From the NCBI GenBank assembly GCA_903928345.1, contig CAIYQO010000135.1, positions 1 to 64,000 of the forward strand: a stretch of 64,000 bases of DNA, read 5' to 3'. Made by a program: the position numbers and the translations under genes. Below, one piece after another: positions 39,101 to 47,940 of this stretch. Origin of the DNA: an uncultured bacterium (GTDB taxonomy: Bacteria; Armatimonadota; Hebobacteria; CAIYQO01). Under the pieces are notes generated by a model. The model was not told where the DNA came from. It worked only from the letters and a program-made list of their open reading frames with translations, and ran no database searches. Position 1 is the first letter of the stretch. The number at the start of each line of letters is the position of its first letter.

Positions 39101-40335
39101 ATCGCCAGCGTGGAGGGCGTGAAGACCGGCGCGCCCACGTTGATCTCCAGTCCGAGGCCGGTGATGGTATAGCGGTCGGTGTTGGTAACGCCTTGCGCGT
39201 AGGCGACGGACTGCCCGTTCGTCAGGTAGCTGGAGACGTCCGCGTTGGTGATGTCCCACCCCTGGCGGGCCGCATTGACCATCGTGAACGTGCTGCCGGC
39301 CAGGGTATTGTTCAGCGTGCCGAAGGTGCCTGAGGTATCCTGGGATAACGTGCTGGTCGATTCATCGTAGTAATTGATCCCGGAATTGAAGAAGTTGTTG
39401 GACGGATTCAGCGGCGTCGTGACGGTATTCGTGGGGGGATTCGTCGCGCCGAACATGAGATTGTCGCCCGTGATACTGGCATCGCCCTCGATCGTCGTGA
39501 TAAGCATGCGCCCCTTCACCGTGCCGGTCTGCGGGGTGCAGAAGCCGGAGACGGAGGCTACCGGCTGCGTGGTCTGGTCAGTCAACTCGGCGCCGATGAA
39601 GAGCGTCATGTTGCGCGCGGGGAGACTCGGGTTGCTGTAGATGACGCAGAGCGTCCACCCCGTAGCATTGGCGTTGACATCGGCATAGTCGACCGTGCCG
39701 GGCACGTGACCGACCTTATACATCCCCGCGCCGTACGTTTTCACGTAGGAGGTGACGTCGGCGGAGCGGACGTAGTAGTAGCGCCCGGAGCCGGTGAGGG
39801 TGAAGTTCGACCCGGTCGTCGCGGCATCCGGGGTGATCTGCGACGTGGCGCCGCCCGGCGGGGTGAGGTTGACGTAGCCGTTGTAAGAGGCGGAGACGTT
39901 CTGGTTCGTCGTCTCGTAGCACCCGCCCCAGATGAGTTCAGCGTAGAGCACCGTGCTGCCGGCCACCATGCGCAATTGCCCGGTGGACTGGTTGATCGTC
40001 CAGTCCGACGTGGTGCCGGCGTTGTACGTGGCGACGTAGCTGGGCCAACCCGGCGACGGCGAAGTGTCGCGCTGCGCGGTGTCGGTGGTGATGAAGCACC
40101 CGATGGAGCCGGCGATGCCGGGCTGGTTGCCGGTGGTGCCGGTGGCGGTCGATTTATCCAGCCCCAACGTGTTGCCGGTCATCGTCATCGCCCCGTTGGC
40201 GATGGTCGAGTAGCGCATGATGTAGTTGCACTGTCCGGCCACGGTGAACGTCAGCAGCAGGAGCATTGCCGCCAGCAGCAGTGTCCGCCGGCGGTAATGC
40301 GGTGAACTATTCGGAAGTGTTGGCAACAAGAGCAT
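36178..40335 (-). CDS. DUF11-repeat surface protein with SdrD-B-like segments
   Basis: Repeated NGPDTVSSCNVIFTHP.../YGPSTASSVYVVDTLPG... DUF11 units; SGYVYSDADHNYQKTGAEGGLGIAGLYAKL SdrD-B-like; start refined (uncertain) from 40419. Confidence 0.85.
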   Translation of the reverse strand: MLLLPTLPNSSPHYRRRTLLLAAMLLLLTFTVAGQCNYIMRYSTIANGAMTMTGNTLGLDKSTATGTTGNQPGIAGSIGCFITTDTAQRDTSPSPGWPSYVATYNAGTTSDWTINQSTGQLRMVAGSTVLYAELIWGGCYETTNQNVSASYNGYVNLTPPGGATSQITPDAATTGSNFTLTGSGRYYYVRSADVTSYVKTYGAGMYKVGHVPGTVDYADVNANATGWTLCVIYSNPSLPARNMTLFIGAELTDQTTQPVASVSGFCTPQTGTVKGRMLITTIEGDASITGDNLMFGATNPPTNTVTTPLNPSNNFFNSGINYYDESTSTLSQDTSGTFGTLNNTLAGSTFTMVNAARQGWDITNADVSSYLTNGQSVAYAQGVTNTDRYTITGLGLEINVGAPVFTPSTLAINKTLTYVGDTLTYTATMNNTTGTADANNCIFTNHGPTGLGFVAGSVTVNGVANTTANVENGVNVGTIAKGASTTVVYKYKVNYVPAVPGTGQFTDSSTWLYSYTSCPGYPANNGTFTTNAVVATVPKLTITKVNNPTTLLHVNDTVQYTVSIANTGTVATAGSTFVDPIPAGLVYVANSATLNGVAVADVGGAMAFATERAINGPGDASGVIGVGHTATVVFTCKCTNQLTRVTNTATVDPDGSANPAPNQSAVVYNPVQSADLSLTITDGKTTTAAGDTNNYTITITNNGPDTVSSCNVIFTHPTGAMDLSYTPSVGTYDSTTGNWTGITLANGQSITLIVHALVFDTTSGTVTMNANVTGPAGYGDVNTANNAGSDTDTIIYNVDLAVVKTDNRDVVLAGNADTYTITITNYGPSTASSVYVVDTLPGVFLNPVFTPSVGVYNLVNGMWTGVNLQTGQSATMTLTGTVQTGATGTMANTVHITAQSGYTDTNANNDYFTDTDTIGYVISGYVYSDADHNYQKTGAEGGLGIAGLYAKLQPGAGGNATVAVAVDATTGAYSFTSVNPGTYNILLDNNNTLTDVTTYRPVDWLGTENAAQKAANVVLTTTNVLNVNIGLWHGSTLNGIVFNDTGVGAGGVPNDGLKNGTEAGLATVEVRATNTAGTTTYETENTDTSGAYTLWIPYMTPGAINIREFNLPAYVSTGGAVGTTAGTYTRTTDILLFTYANGTAYTGVNFADVPTNIFTNDGQKSTPPGTVVYYPHVFTAGTGGSINFTTTATPNPNMPGWSVILYRDTNADGVVQPTETAFAGPVTVNAGDQIALVLKVFIPDNAPESATESVAVNSVFTYTNAAAPALVGTITHTDLTTVNTTMSMTLSLTVDKANAKSGDVLNYTLTYKNIGLDPLQNVVLNNATPPFTTFVSAAFGALPANLTGCAITTPAVGATGGIHWTFTGALAPGSTGTVSFQVQIQ

Positions 40336-40604
40336 TCGGCCTCGAGTATGGTGCGGGGGTCGTGCGAAGATACGCAAAATAGCCGACAGCATACCTATGT
40401 AAACTATAACAAATATCATATGCTACGGCAACCCTGACAGGAAGATTACCGGGGGTATTTCCGTGTATCAGCGGAAAGATTCGTCATCGTGCGGCGAGGG
40501 AAGGGGAAGCAGGACGGCGAACCTTCATGCAGATGTAATCGCCGTGTCACCGCACGGTAACCGGAGCGTGCGATAATACGCGCGTTTGCCGCAAAGGAGT
40601 AGCC

Positions 40605-42140
40605 ATGCAGACGACGCAGATGACCCTCGCCACCGTGGCGGCCGGGATGGCCGTGCTGGGCTGCCTTCTCGTCCTGCTGCCGTTGCTGCCCGTGTTGGTA
40701 CGCGCGTGGCGCGCACCCGGCGTGCCCGCCACGCTGGGTGTCGGCGCGCTGGCGGTGGTACTGCCCGCGCTGCTCACGTTGCCGGCGGTCAGGCCCTTCG
40801 CGCCCGGGTTTGGGCTGGGAATGGGTCTCCTGCTTGGCGGCGTGCCGGCGTGGCTGGTGTTGGCCGCGGGCAGCGTTCCCCTGCCGCCGGCGCGGATGGG
40901 CGCACTGGCGTTGGCCGCGGCGGCGGTTGGCCCGGCGCTGGCGGCCTGGCGCTTCCACGGCGACCCCGGCGACGTGCTGATGGGCTGTGCGCTGGGCGCA
41001 CTGGCGGTAGCGGTACTCGGTGGCGGCGTCGCGCGCGCGGTGCGAGTTCCCCTCGCGCGAGGGGTTGAAGTGACCGCCGTGGCGAGCAGCCTTGCCGTCG
41101 TCGGCGTGCGGCTGGCGATGGCGCACTTTCCGCGCAGCACCCCCGCCGCGTTGGCCGGGGGCTACTGGGCGGTGCCGCCGCTGCTGCTGGCGGGCGCCGC
41201 GCTGGTGCTGCTGCTTGTCGGCATCCGCGCCGCGCGCCCGTGGGTGGCCGGCATCGCCGGCGCCGCCGCGGTGGTGCTCTTCCTTCTCGTCTTACATCTG
41301 CGCCTGCTGCCGGGGTTGACGTGGTCGGCGCCCGCCGTGGGCGCGGCGGCCTTCCTCGTCGTACTTGGCCTGCTGGCGCGTGAAGAGCGCGACGCCGGCC
41401 CCGCCTTCCGCCCGCGCACGCTCGCCGTCGCGCTGCCGCTGGCCGCGCTCATCACCACCGCCTTCGCCTTCCGTGGGTTGGCCGGGGTCGGGGAGCTGCT
41501 CGCGTTGCTGCCCGCCCTCGTCCTCGTCGCCGCGGTCTATCCGGCACCGAGTGAGGGCGACGAGCCCCTCACCTTTTCCCTCGGCCTGGGCACGCTGACC
41601 CTCTGCGCGCTCTTCGCGTTGACGCGGTTGCTCTTCGAGCGCTACGGGCACGTCTACACGCTGGATTTCCAACGCTACTACGACATCTTCACCCTGCTAC
41701 TCGGCGTCGGGCTCACGCTGGGGATAAATGCCGCCGTGGCGGACACCCCCCCGCGCCCGTGGCCCGCCGCGCTGCGCCTGGGCGGGCTGGGGCTGGCAGC
41801 GGTGGGCGTGCCACTCGGATTGCTGGCGCTGTGGGGGGCGCGTACGCTGTCGGCGCTGCTCACCGGGCTGGCAGTGGGCGAGTTCCTCTGGATGGCGCTG
41901 GCGGCGGGAACGACGGGCGACGACCGCCGGCAGACCCTCGCCGGCGCACCGCACGCCTTGCTCCTCACCATGGCCGTCGCCGCGGTGCAACTGGCGCCGC
42001 GCCTCTTCGTGAAGGAGCTGACCACGTCGAAGAAGATCATCGTCGCCGTGGTGCTCACCGGGGCCGTCGTGCTCTGGGTGGTGGTGGATACGCTGGTACG
42101 CAGCCGGGCGCACAAGGAGGCTCTCCATGCGGCGGAATAA
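40605..42140 (+). CDS. Polytopic membrane protein of unknown function
   Basis: Many hydrophobic helices along 511 aa; SD AAAGGAG before ATG; overlaps the A2M start by 14 bp. Confidence 0.75.
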   Translation: MQTTQMTLATVAAGMAVLGCLLVLLPLLPVLVRAWRAPGVPATLGVGALAVVLPALLTLPAVRPFAPGFGLGMGLLLGGVPAWLVLAAGSVPLPPARMGALALAAAAVGPALAAWRFHGDPGDVLMGCALGALAVAVLGGGVARAVRVPLARGVEVTAVASSLAVVGVRLAMAHFPRSTPAALAGGYWAVPPLLLAGAALVLLLVGIRAARPWVAGIAGAAAVVLFLLVLHLRLLPGLTWSAPAVGAAAFLVVLGLLAREERDAGPAFRPRTLAVALPLAALITTAFAFRGLAGVGELLALLPALVLVAAVYPAPSEGDEPLTFSLGLGTLTLCALFALTRLLFERYGHVYTLDFQRYYDIFTLLLGVGLTLGINAAVADTPPRPWPAALRLGGLGLAAVGVPLGLLALWGARTLSALLTGLAVGEFLWMALAAGTTGDDRRQTLAGAPHALLLTMAVAAVQLAPRLFVKELTTSKKIIVAVVLTGAVVLWVVVDTLVRSRAHKEALHAAE

Positions 42141-45100
42141 CTGGATGCATCTCGGTGTGCTGCTGCTGCTGGTGCTGGGCGGCGGCGCCACCGTCACCAC
42201 GCTGTTGAAAGCGGAAACCCCTTACGGGCGCGTCACCGGCGTGCTGACGATGGCGGAATCCGGCATACCCCTCGCCGGCGTGCGCGTAGAGCTGGATGAG
42301 GACACCAAGCGCGACGATGGCCACGACTACGTGGCGCACACCGACGCACAGGGGCGCTTCACGGTCGAGCACGTGGCAGTGGGCACCTACAAGCTGAGCG
42401 CGCGCACCGACGCCCACGCGGCGCCGGACGTTACCGTCGAGGTGCGCGAGGACACCGTGGCCGACGCTTCCACCGTGCTGAAGCCCGTGCCACCCTTCGT
42501 GAGCCTGGAGAAGCTGGAGCATGTCTACACCACCCGGGAGTCGATCGCGCTGCGCGTGCACGGCTTTGTGCCGGAAAAATCCCTCGAGCTAACCCTTTAC
42601 CGCTTTACCGATAAGGTCGCGGCGAAGGCGTGGAACGGCTGGCTGCCCGCGCACGTTGCCACGGATAACGGCAAAGCCGATCTCGCCGCGCTGGCGCACG
42701 CGTCGTCGCTGCATCGCGTGCGCACCACAACGGTGGCGGTCACCCAGCGCGACGTGGAAGGCGTCTTCCGCCAGGCGCTCACCCTCGGCACACTGCCCGC
42801 GGGCACCTATCTGCTCGCGGCGCAGGCGGGCGTGGTGCGCGACACGGCGTTGGTCGCCGTCACCGACATGGGCATGGTGGTGAAGAACAACGGCAAGCGG
42901 CTGCTCGCCTATACGGTGAGCTTGCTCACGGGGAAGGCGCAACCGGACGTGGCTGTCACCGTGCAATTCGGGGATAACGTGGTCGCGCACCGGAGCACCG
43001 ACGACGAAGGCCTGTGCGACATGCAGACGCCGCACCACGCGGGCGACGACACCATGCTGGTGGTGGGCCGCGACGGGGAGAATATGGCGGTGGCCGCCAC
43101 CTCGGTCAACGGCGACAGTGAAGAGGATGAGCAGGGCAAATCGTTCAACTGTTACACCTACACCGACCGCCCGATCTACCGACCCGGCCACACGGTGTAT
43201 TTCAAATCGATCATGCGGCAGGTCGTCGGCAAGGGGTTTCGTGTGCCCGGCCCGCGCGATGTGACGGTGCAGGTGAGCGATAGTCGTGACAACAGCGTTT
43301 ACCACGACACGCTGCATTCCAACGCCTTCGGCGCGGTGGACGGCGCCTTCCAACTGCCCGACGCCGCGCTGCCCGGCACGTATGGCATCGACCTGACCGT
43401 TGACGGGCAGACGCACAACGCGTACTTCTCGGTGGCGGAGTACCGCAAGCCGGAGTTCGCCGTCACCGTCACCCCGGTGAAGCCGCGTTACAGCCGCGGC
43501 GACGTGCCGGAGTTCACCGTCGACGCAGCGTACTACTTCGGCGCGCCGGTGGGCGGTGCGAAGGTCTCCTACGAAGTCACCCGCGAACCGAGCTGGTACT
43601 ACGAGGAAGCGGACTCCTGGGATGCCGACCTGCCGGACACCGGCACGCCGGGCAGCATGGCGTGGGACGCCGGTGATTATCAAGGCGGGGAGATCGTCAC
43701 CTCCGGCAAGGCGCGGCTGGACGACGCGGGCAAGCTGGTCATCCGTGCAACGCAGGACGAGGAGACGCAAAAGCCGGATCGCGAAGCGCAAAAGCGCCCC
43801 GCCTTGTGGAACGACGACACCATGGACTGGCGCTACACGCTGCACGCCACCGTCACCGACGAGGCGAAGCGCGACGAGGTCGGCGACGGCAGCGTGACGG
43901 TGACGCAGGGGGATTTCCGCCTGCAACTCGGCGCGGATTACCTCGTCAAGCCGGGCGGCGTGGCGGCGGTGAACATCCAGGCGGTCGATTACGACGGCAA
44001 ACCGGTACCCGGCGTGCACGGCGAGGCGACGCTGGAACGGTTGGAGTGGACGCGTCACGCGGAGCAGTCCATCCTCGAAGGTACGCTGCCCTGGACGGCG
44101 GACGCCGCGGGCAAGGCCGTCGTGGGCGTCACCCCGACGCAGGAGGGCAGCTACCGCGTGAAAGTGACTACCCATGATGCACGCGGGCAACGCATCGTCG
44201 CCTCCCAATGGCTGTGGGTGATGAACGACGACGGCGGCGGCTTCGAGTATCCGTATCAAGATCTCGACGTGCGCGCCGACAAACGCATCTACTGCGAAGG
44301 GGACACGGCACGCATCATCATCAATACCAAGCACGTGCATCGGACGGCGCTGCTCACCTTCGAAAGCGGCGACATGCTCACCTACCGCACGTTGACGATC
44401 GACAAGCCTTCCACCATCGTCAAGGTGCCGGTGACGGAGGCGCTGTTGCCGAATATTGCCGTCGGCGTCTGCTTCGTGGACGGCAAGGAGTTCTACCACG
44501 GCGAGGCGACGCTGAATGTCTCCCGCATCTCCAAGGCGCTCAAGGTGTCGGTGACGCCGGCAAAGCCGAGATACGGTCCGGGCGAGGTGGCGGAGTTCCA
44601 CATCAAAACGACCACCCCTAACGGCCGCCCCGCGTCCGCCGAGGTATCCCTTGGCCTCGTGGACGAGGCGATCTACGCTATCGCGCCGGATGACACGGAG
44701 AATATCGTCGCCAACTTCTACCCACGCCGCTACAACCCGGTGCGCACGGTCTTCTCCTTCCCCGACGTTTACATGTCCGGCGATGACAAGGCGGGCTCGA
44801 CCATTCGCACGCGGTCGTACTTCCCCGACACGGCGTATTGGAACCCGGAGATCGTCACCGACGCCGCGGGCGAGGCGACGATCTCCGTGCCGCTGCCCGA
44901 CAACCTCACCACCTGGCGCGCCACCGTGTGCGCCGCGACCCTCGACACGCGGGTGGGGCAGGGGACGGGGTCGATCATCGTCACCAAGCCTTTCCTGGTG
45001 CGCCTGGAGACCCCGCGCTTCCTCACCAGCGGCGACAGTGTGAACATCGCCGTGGTGGCGCACAACAACACCGACAAGCCCCTCACCGCGCAGGTGGGGT

Positions 45101-46887
45101 TGGGCGGTGAGGGCGTGCAGGTGGACGGCGCCGCCGTGCAGCACGTGTCGCTGGCGCCGGGCAAGGCGCAGCGGGTGATCTGGCGCGTGCACGCCGACGC
45201 CGTGGGGCAGATCAAATTGCGCGGCTGGGGGCAGGCGGTGGAGGACGTAAAGCTAGCCGACGCCATGTCCCTTACGCTGCCGGTGAAGCTGAAAGGGCGC
45301 CCGGAAGCGGAATCCCACGCCGGCAAGCTGACCGACACCGCTACGTTGTCCTTCACCACGGCGAAGAATCCGGTACCGGGGAGTAAGACGCTCACCATCC
45401 GCCTCGCGCCGTCGCAGGCTTCCGCTATGCTCGGTGCGCTGGAATACCTGGCGAAATACCCTTATGGTTGCACCGAGCAGACGATGTCCTGCTTCCTGCC
45501 CGACGTGCTGGTGGCGGGGCTGCTGAAACAGGAAGGCGGGGAGAACGCCAAGCTCAGCGCCGAATTGCCGAAGATGGTCAACACCGGCTTGCTGCGTCTA
45601 TACGCCTACCAGCACGACGACGGCGGCTGGGGCTGGTGGGAGCACGACGAGAGCGATGCGTGGATGACCGCCTACGTGGTCTTCGGCCTGCGGCAGGCGC
45701 ACGCCGCCGGCTACCCGGTGACGCCGCGGGTAGAGGAGGAAGCCGTCAAAGCCCTGCGCGACCTCGCCGTGAAGCCCGAGTTGGCGCAAGAGCCGGATAA
45801 GCTGGCCTTCGCGGCGTATGTGCTGGCCCTCGCCGGGGAGGGTGAGGCGGCGCGCACGGCGCTGGCCAATCTGGCCCGCGCGCAAGCCGCTCCCAAGCCG
45901 CCGGAGATGCGCGTTTGGAGCTGGTCGGCGCTGGCGCTGGCCCGGCAACTCCTCGGTCTCGATGCCGGTGACGCGCTGCGCCACGCCTGGGCCGCCTACG
46001 ACGCCGTGCAGGCCGGCCACGCGCCGCGTGATTACTGGTACGACACGTATCAGCTCTCCGACGAGGCGGCGCTGCTCCTCTTCGCCGACACCAATCTTAC
46101 CCCCGCCGACCCGCGCGCGGTGGGGTTGGTGGATACGTTGATGCAGGCGCGCGACGGGAATCACTGGGACTCCACCCGCGCCACTGCCTTCACGCTGCTC
46201 GCCCTCACCAACTACTTTGCCACGAACCACGCGCTGCACCCGAATGAAACGGTGAACGTGGCGGTAAACGGCGCCCACCTGGCCACCGTGCAGTTCACCG
46301 CGGAGGACCTGCTGCGACCCGAGCGCGTGCTGACCGTGCGCGCCGCGGAGTTGGGCACCGTGCCGCCCGTCGTCACGCTGCAACGCACCGGCACGGGTGA
46401 AGTGTATTACACCGCGCTGCTGGAATACACCGAGCAGAGCGGTCTGGACCAACCGGCGGCGGGCACGTCCGACCTGGCGATCTCGCGCGTCTACCGCAAA
46501 TACGAACGGGGCACGCCGAAAACGGGATCGTCGCAGACGCACTTCACATTGGGCGACGTCATCGAGGTGGAGTTGACGATCACCGCGAAGCGCCCCTTCC
46601 GCTACGTGATGATCGAAGACCCGCTGCCCGCCGGCTGCGAAACGCGCGACCGCGGCCCGGTGGAGGACTATGAGTGGGAGTACTGGTGGACGAACGAAAT
46701 CATGCGCGATGATCAGGCGGGCTTCGCCGTGCAATACCTGACGCCCGGCAAGCCACACACGCTGACCTATCACATCCACGCGTCGGCGTCCGGCGACTTC
46801 ACCGCGCTACCGCCGCGCGTCTTCGACATGTACAACCCCGGCGCATGGGCCGCTGGCGCCGCGCAAGCGGTGACGATCGGGGAGTGA
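42127..46887 (+). CDS. Bacterial alpha-2-macroglobulin family protein with intact thioester motif
   Basis: SD AAGGAGG; MG-domain segments YTDRPIYRPGHTVYFKSIMRQ; thioester YPYGCTEQTMSCFLPDVLVAGLL (Cys codon 45469-45471). Confidence 0.96.
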   Translation: MRRNNWMHLGVLLLLVLGGGATVTTLLKAETPYGRVTGVLTMAESGIPLAGVRVELDEDTKRDDGHDYVAHTDAQGRFTVEHVAVGTYKLSARTDAHAAPDVTVEVREDTVADASTVLKPVPPFVSLEKLEHVYTTRESIALRVHGFVPEKSLELTLYRFTDKVAAKAWNGWLPAHVATDNGKADLAALAHASSLHRVRTTTVAVTQRDVEGVFRQALTLGTLPAGTYLLAAQAGVVRDTALVAVTDMGMVVKNNGKRLLAYTVSLLTGKAQPDVAVTVQFGDNVVAHRSTDDEGLCDMQTPHHAGDDTMLVVGRDGENMAVAATSVNGDSEEDEQGKSFNCYTYTDRPIYRPGHTVYFKSIMRQVVGKGFRVPGPRDVTVQVSDSRDNSVYHDTLHSNAFGAVDGAFQLPDAALPGTYGIDLTVDGQTHNAYFSVAEYRKPEFAVTVTPVKPRYSRGDVPEFTVDAAYYFGAPVGGAKVSYEVTREPSWYYEEADSWDADLPDTGTPGSMAWDAGDYQGGEIVTSGKARLDDAGKLVIRATQDEETQKPDREAQKRPALWNDDTMDWRYTLHATVTDEAKRDEVGDGSVTVTQGDFRLQLGADYLVKPGGVAAVNIQAVDYDGKPVPGVHGEATLERLEWTRHAEQSILEGTLPWTADAAGKAVVGVTPTQEGSYRVKVTTHDARGQRIVASQWLWVMNDDGGGFEYPYQDLDVRADKRIYCEGDTARIIINTKHVHRTALLTFESGDMLTYRTLTIDKPSTIVKVPVTEALLPNIAVGVCFVDGKEFYHGEATLNVSRISKALKVSVTPAKPRYGPGEVAEFHIKTTTPNGRPASAEVSLGLVDEAIYAIAPDDTENIVANFYPRRYNPVRTVFSFPDVYMSGDDKAGSTIRTRSYFPDTAYWNPEIVTDAAGEATISVPLPDNLTTWRATVCAATLDTRVGQGTGSIIVTKPFLVRLETPRFLTSGDSVNIAVVAHNNTDKPLTAQVGLGGEGVQVDGAAVQHVSLAPGKAQRVIWRVHADAVGQIKLRGWGQAVEDVKLADAMSLTLPVKLKGRPEAESHAGKLTDTATLSFTTAKNPVPGSKTLTIRLAPSQASAMLGALEYLAKYPYGCTEQTMSCFLPDVLVAGLLKQEGGENAKLSAELPKMVNTGLLRLYAYQHDDGGWGWWEHDESDAWMTAYVVFGLRQAHAAGYPVTPRVEEEAVKALRDLAVKPELAQEPDKLAFAAYVLALAGEGEAARTALANLARAQAAPKPPEMRVWSWSALALARQLLGLDAGDALRHAWAAYDAVQAGHAPRDYWYDTYQLSDEAALLLFADTNLTPADPRAVGLVDTLMQARDGNHWDSTRATAFTLLALTNYFATNHALHPNETVNVAVNGAHLATVQFTAEDLLRPERVLTVRAAELGTVPPVVTLQRTGTGEVYYTALLEYTEQSGLDQPAAGTSDLAISRVYRKYERGTPKTGSSQTHFTLGDVIEVELTITAKRPFRYVMIEDPLPAGCETRDRGPVEDYEWEYWWTNEIMRDDQAGFAVQYLTPGKPHTLTYHIHASASGDFTALPPRVFDMYNPGAWAAGAAQAVTIGE

Positions 46888-46979
46888 GCGAAAAGTCGGG
46901 ACTGCCACCACTTTTCACATGGAACGTGTAATGCCGTGCAAATGTCGACGGAAAAGTGGTGGCTGTCCCGACTTTTCGC
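46888..46979. repeat. REP/MITE-like hairpin element, 29-bp arms with one mismatch, immediately after a stop codon
   Basis: GCGAAAAGTCGGGACTGCCACCACTTTTC (46888-46916) vs reverse complement of 46951-46979. Confidence 0.9.
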
Positions 46980-47007
46980 GTCGATGACGAACAAGGTCGG
47001 AGAAAGC

Positions 47008-47766
47008 ATGTTCATCGTCCGTATACTCATCGCCGCGATTTTACTCCTCGCCCTTGGCGCCGCGCTCTGGTTGCCGGGGCGCGAGGAGGCGCTGGGCAGC
47101 TATGCCACTTCGCTGAGCGGGCGGACGCGCGGGCAGCATCGCAATGCCCTGCGCGCGGCGGGCGCGGTGGACGGCGTGACGCTGGAGCCCGGCGCCGTCT
47201 TCTCCTTCAATAAAACCGTCGGTTCGTGGACGTCCGAACGCGGCTACGTGCTCGCTCCGGTGAGCTACGACGGCGAGCTGGTGGTCGATTGGGGCGGCGG
47301 CGTCTGCCAAACCTCTACCACGCTGTATAACGCCGCCCTGCTCGCCGGGCTGCAAGTGCTGGAGCGCCACCGGCACAACTGGGCACCGAAATATGTGCCC
47401 CCCGGACGCGATGCCGCCGTGGCGCAATACGACATCGACCTGCGCCTGCGCAACCCCTACCCGTGGCCGGTGTGTCTGCGCAGCGTGTCGACGGCGGAGC
47501 GCATCGGCTTTCAGATTCTCGGGCGCGCGCACGGCCCCATGGCCCGGCTGGCGGACGACACCACCGCGCTGAACCCACCCAGCGAGGTGGTAAAATACGA
47601 CCCGCGCCTCACTCATGGCCGCCGTCGCCTCCTCACCCGCGGCCGCCCCGGCCTTCGCGTCGCCGTCACGCGCCAATACCTCCGCGGCCCCCGCGCCGGC
47701 ACGCGCGAACTCGTCTCCCAGGATGCCTACCCGGTGATGAACACGGTGCTGGCGGTCGGACGGTAG
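47008..47766 (+). CDS. VanW family protein
   Basis: GVTLEPGAVFSFNKTVGSWTSERGYVLAPVSYDGELVVDWGGGVCQTSTTLYNAALLAGLQVLERHRHNWAPKYVPPGRDAAV; start refined to ATG 47008. Confidence 0.93.
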   Translation: MFIVRILIAAILLLALGAALWLPGREEALGSYATSLSGRTRGQHRNALRAAGAVDGVTLEPGAVFSFNKTVGSWTSERGYVLAPVSYDGELVVDWGGGVCQTSTTLYNAALLAGLQVLERHRHNWAPKYVPPGRDAAVAQYDIDLRLRNPYPWPVCLRSVSTAERIGFQILGRAHGPMARLADDTTALNPPSEVVKYDPRLTHGRRRLLTRGRPGLRVAVTRQYLRGPRAGTRELVSQDAYPVMNTVLAVGR

Positions 47767-47781
47767 GGTACGACCAAAAAA

Positions 47782-47814
47782 CCGCGCTGCCGGGGCAGTG
47801 TCCCGGCAGCGCGG
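47782..47814 (-). terminator. Intrinsic terminator for the minus strand (13-bp stem followed by T6)
   Basis: CCGCGCTGCCGGG-N7-CCCGGCAGCGCGG; minus strand continues GCGCGGTTTTTTGG. Confidence 0.85.
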
Positions 47815-47828
47815 GGGAAGTGGGCGCC

Positions 47829-47864
47829 TTAACGGCGCGCACCTCCCGCGGTGTCGATCTTCAT
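47829..47864 (-). CDS. Putative 11-aa micro-ORF MKIDTAGGARR
   Basis: SD AAGGAGG with 8-nt spacer to ATG; preceded by hairpin 47883-47909 and followed by an intrinsic terminator; absent from ORF track (too short). Confidence 0.5.
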   Translation of the reverse strand: MKIDTAGGARR

Positions 47865-47882
47865 GTGTCTACCCTCCTTCCG

Positions 47883-47909
47883 GAACGCGCCGGTATGGGA
47901 GGCGCGTTC
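47883..47909 (-). promoter_or_regulatory. RNA hairpin abutting the SD of the 11-aa micro-ORF
   Basis: 9-bp perfect stem GAACGCGCC/GGCGCGTTC, 9-nt loop. Confidence 0.6.
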
Positions 47910-47940
47910 ACTTCTCTAATCGTTCCGACGGCGGTATCTG

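Noticed and set aside
37300-39333. 677-aa plus-strand ORF
   Set aside because: Antisense shadow ORF within the DUF11 protein gene.
42589-45192. 867-aa minus-strand ORF
   Set aside because: Antisense shadow within the alpha-2-macroglobulin gene.
46936-47007. N-terminal extension of the VanW ORF
   Set aside because: Lies in the hairpin element; the ATG at 47008 with GGAG SD is followed by a proper signal anchor.
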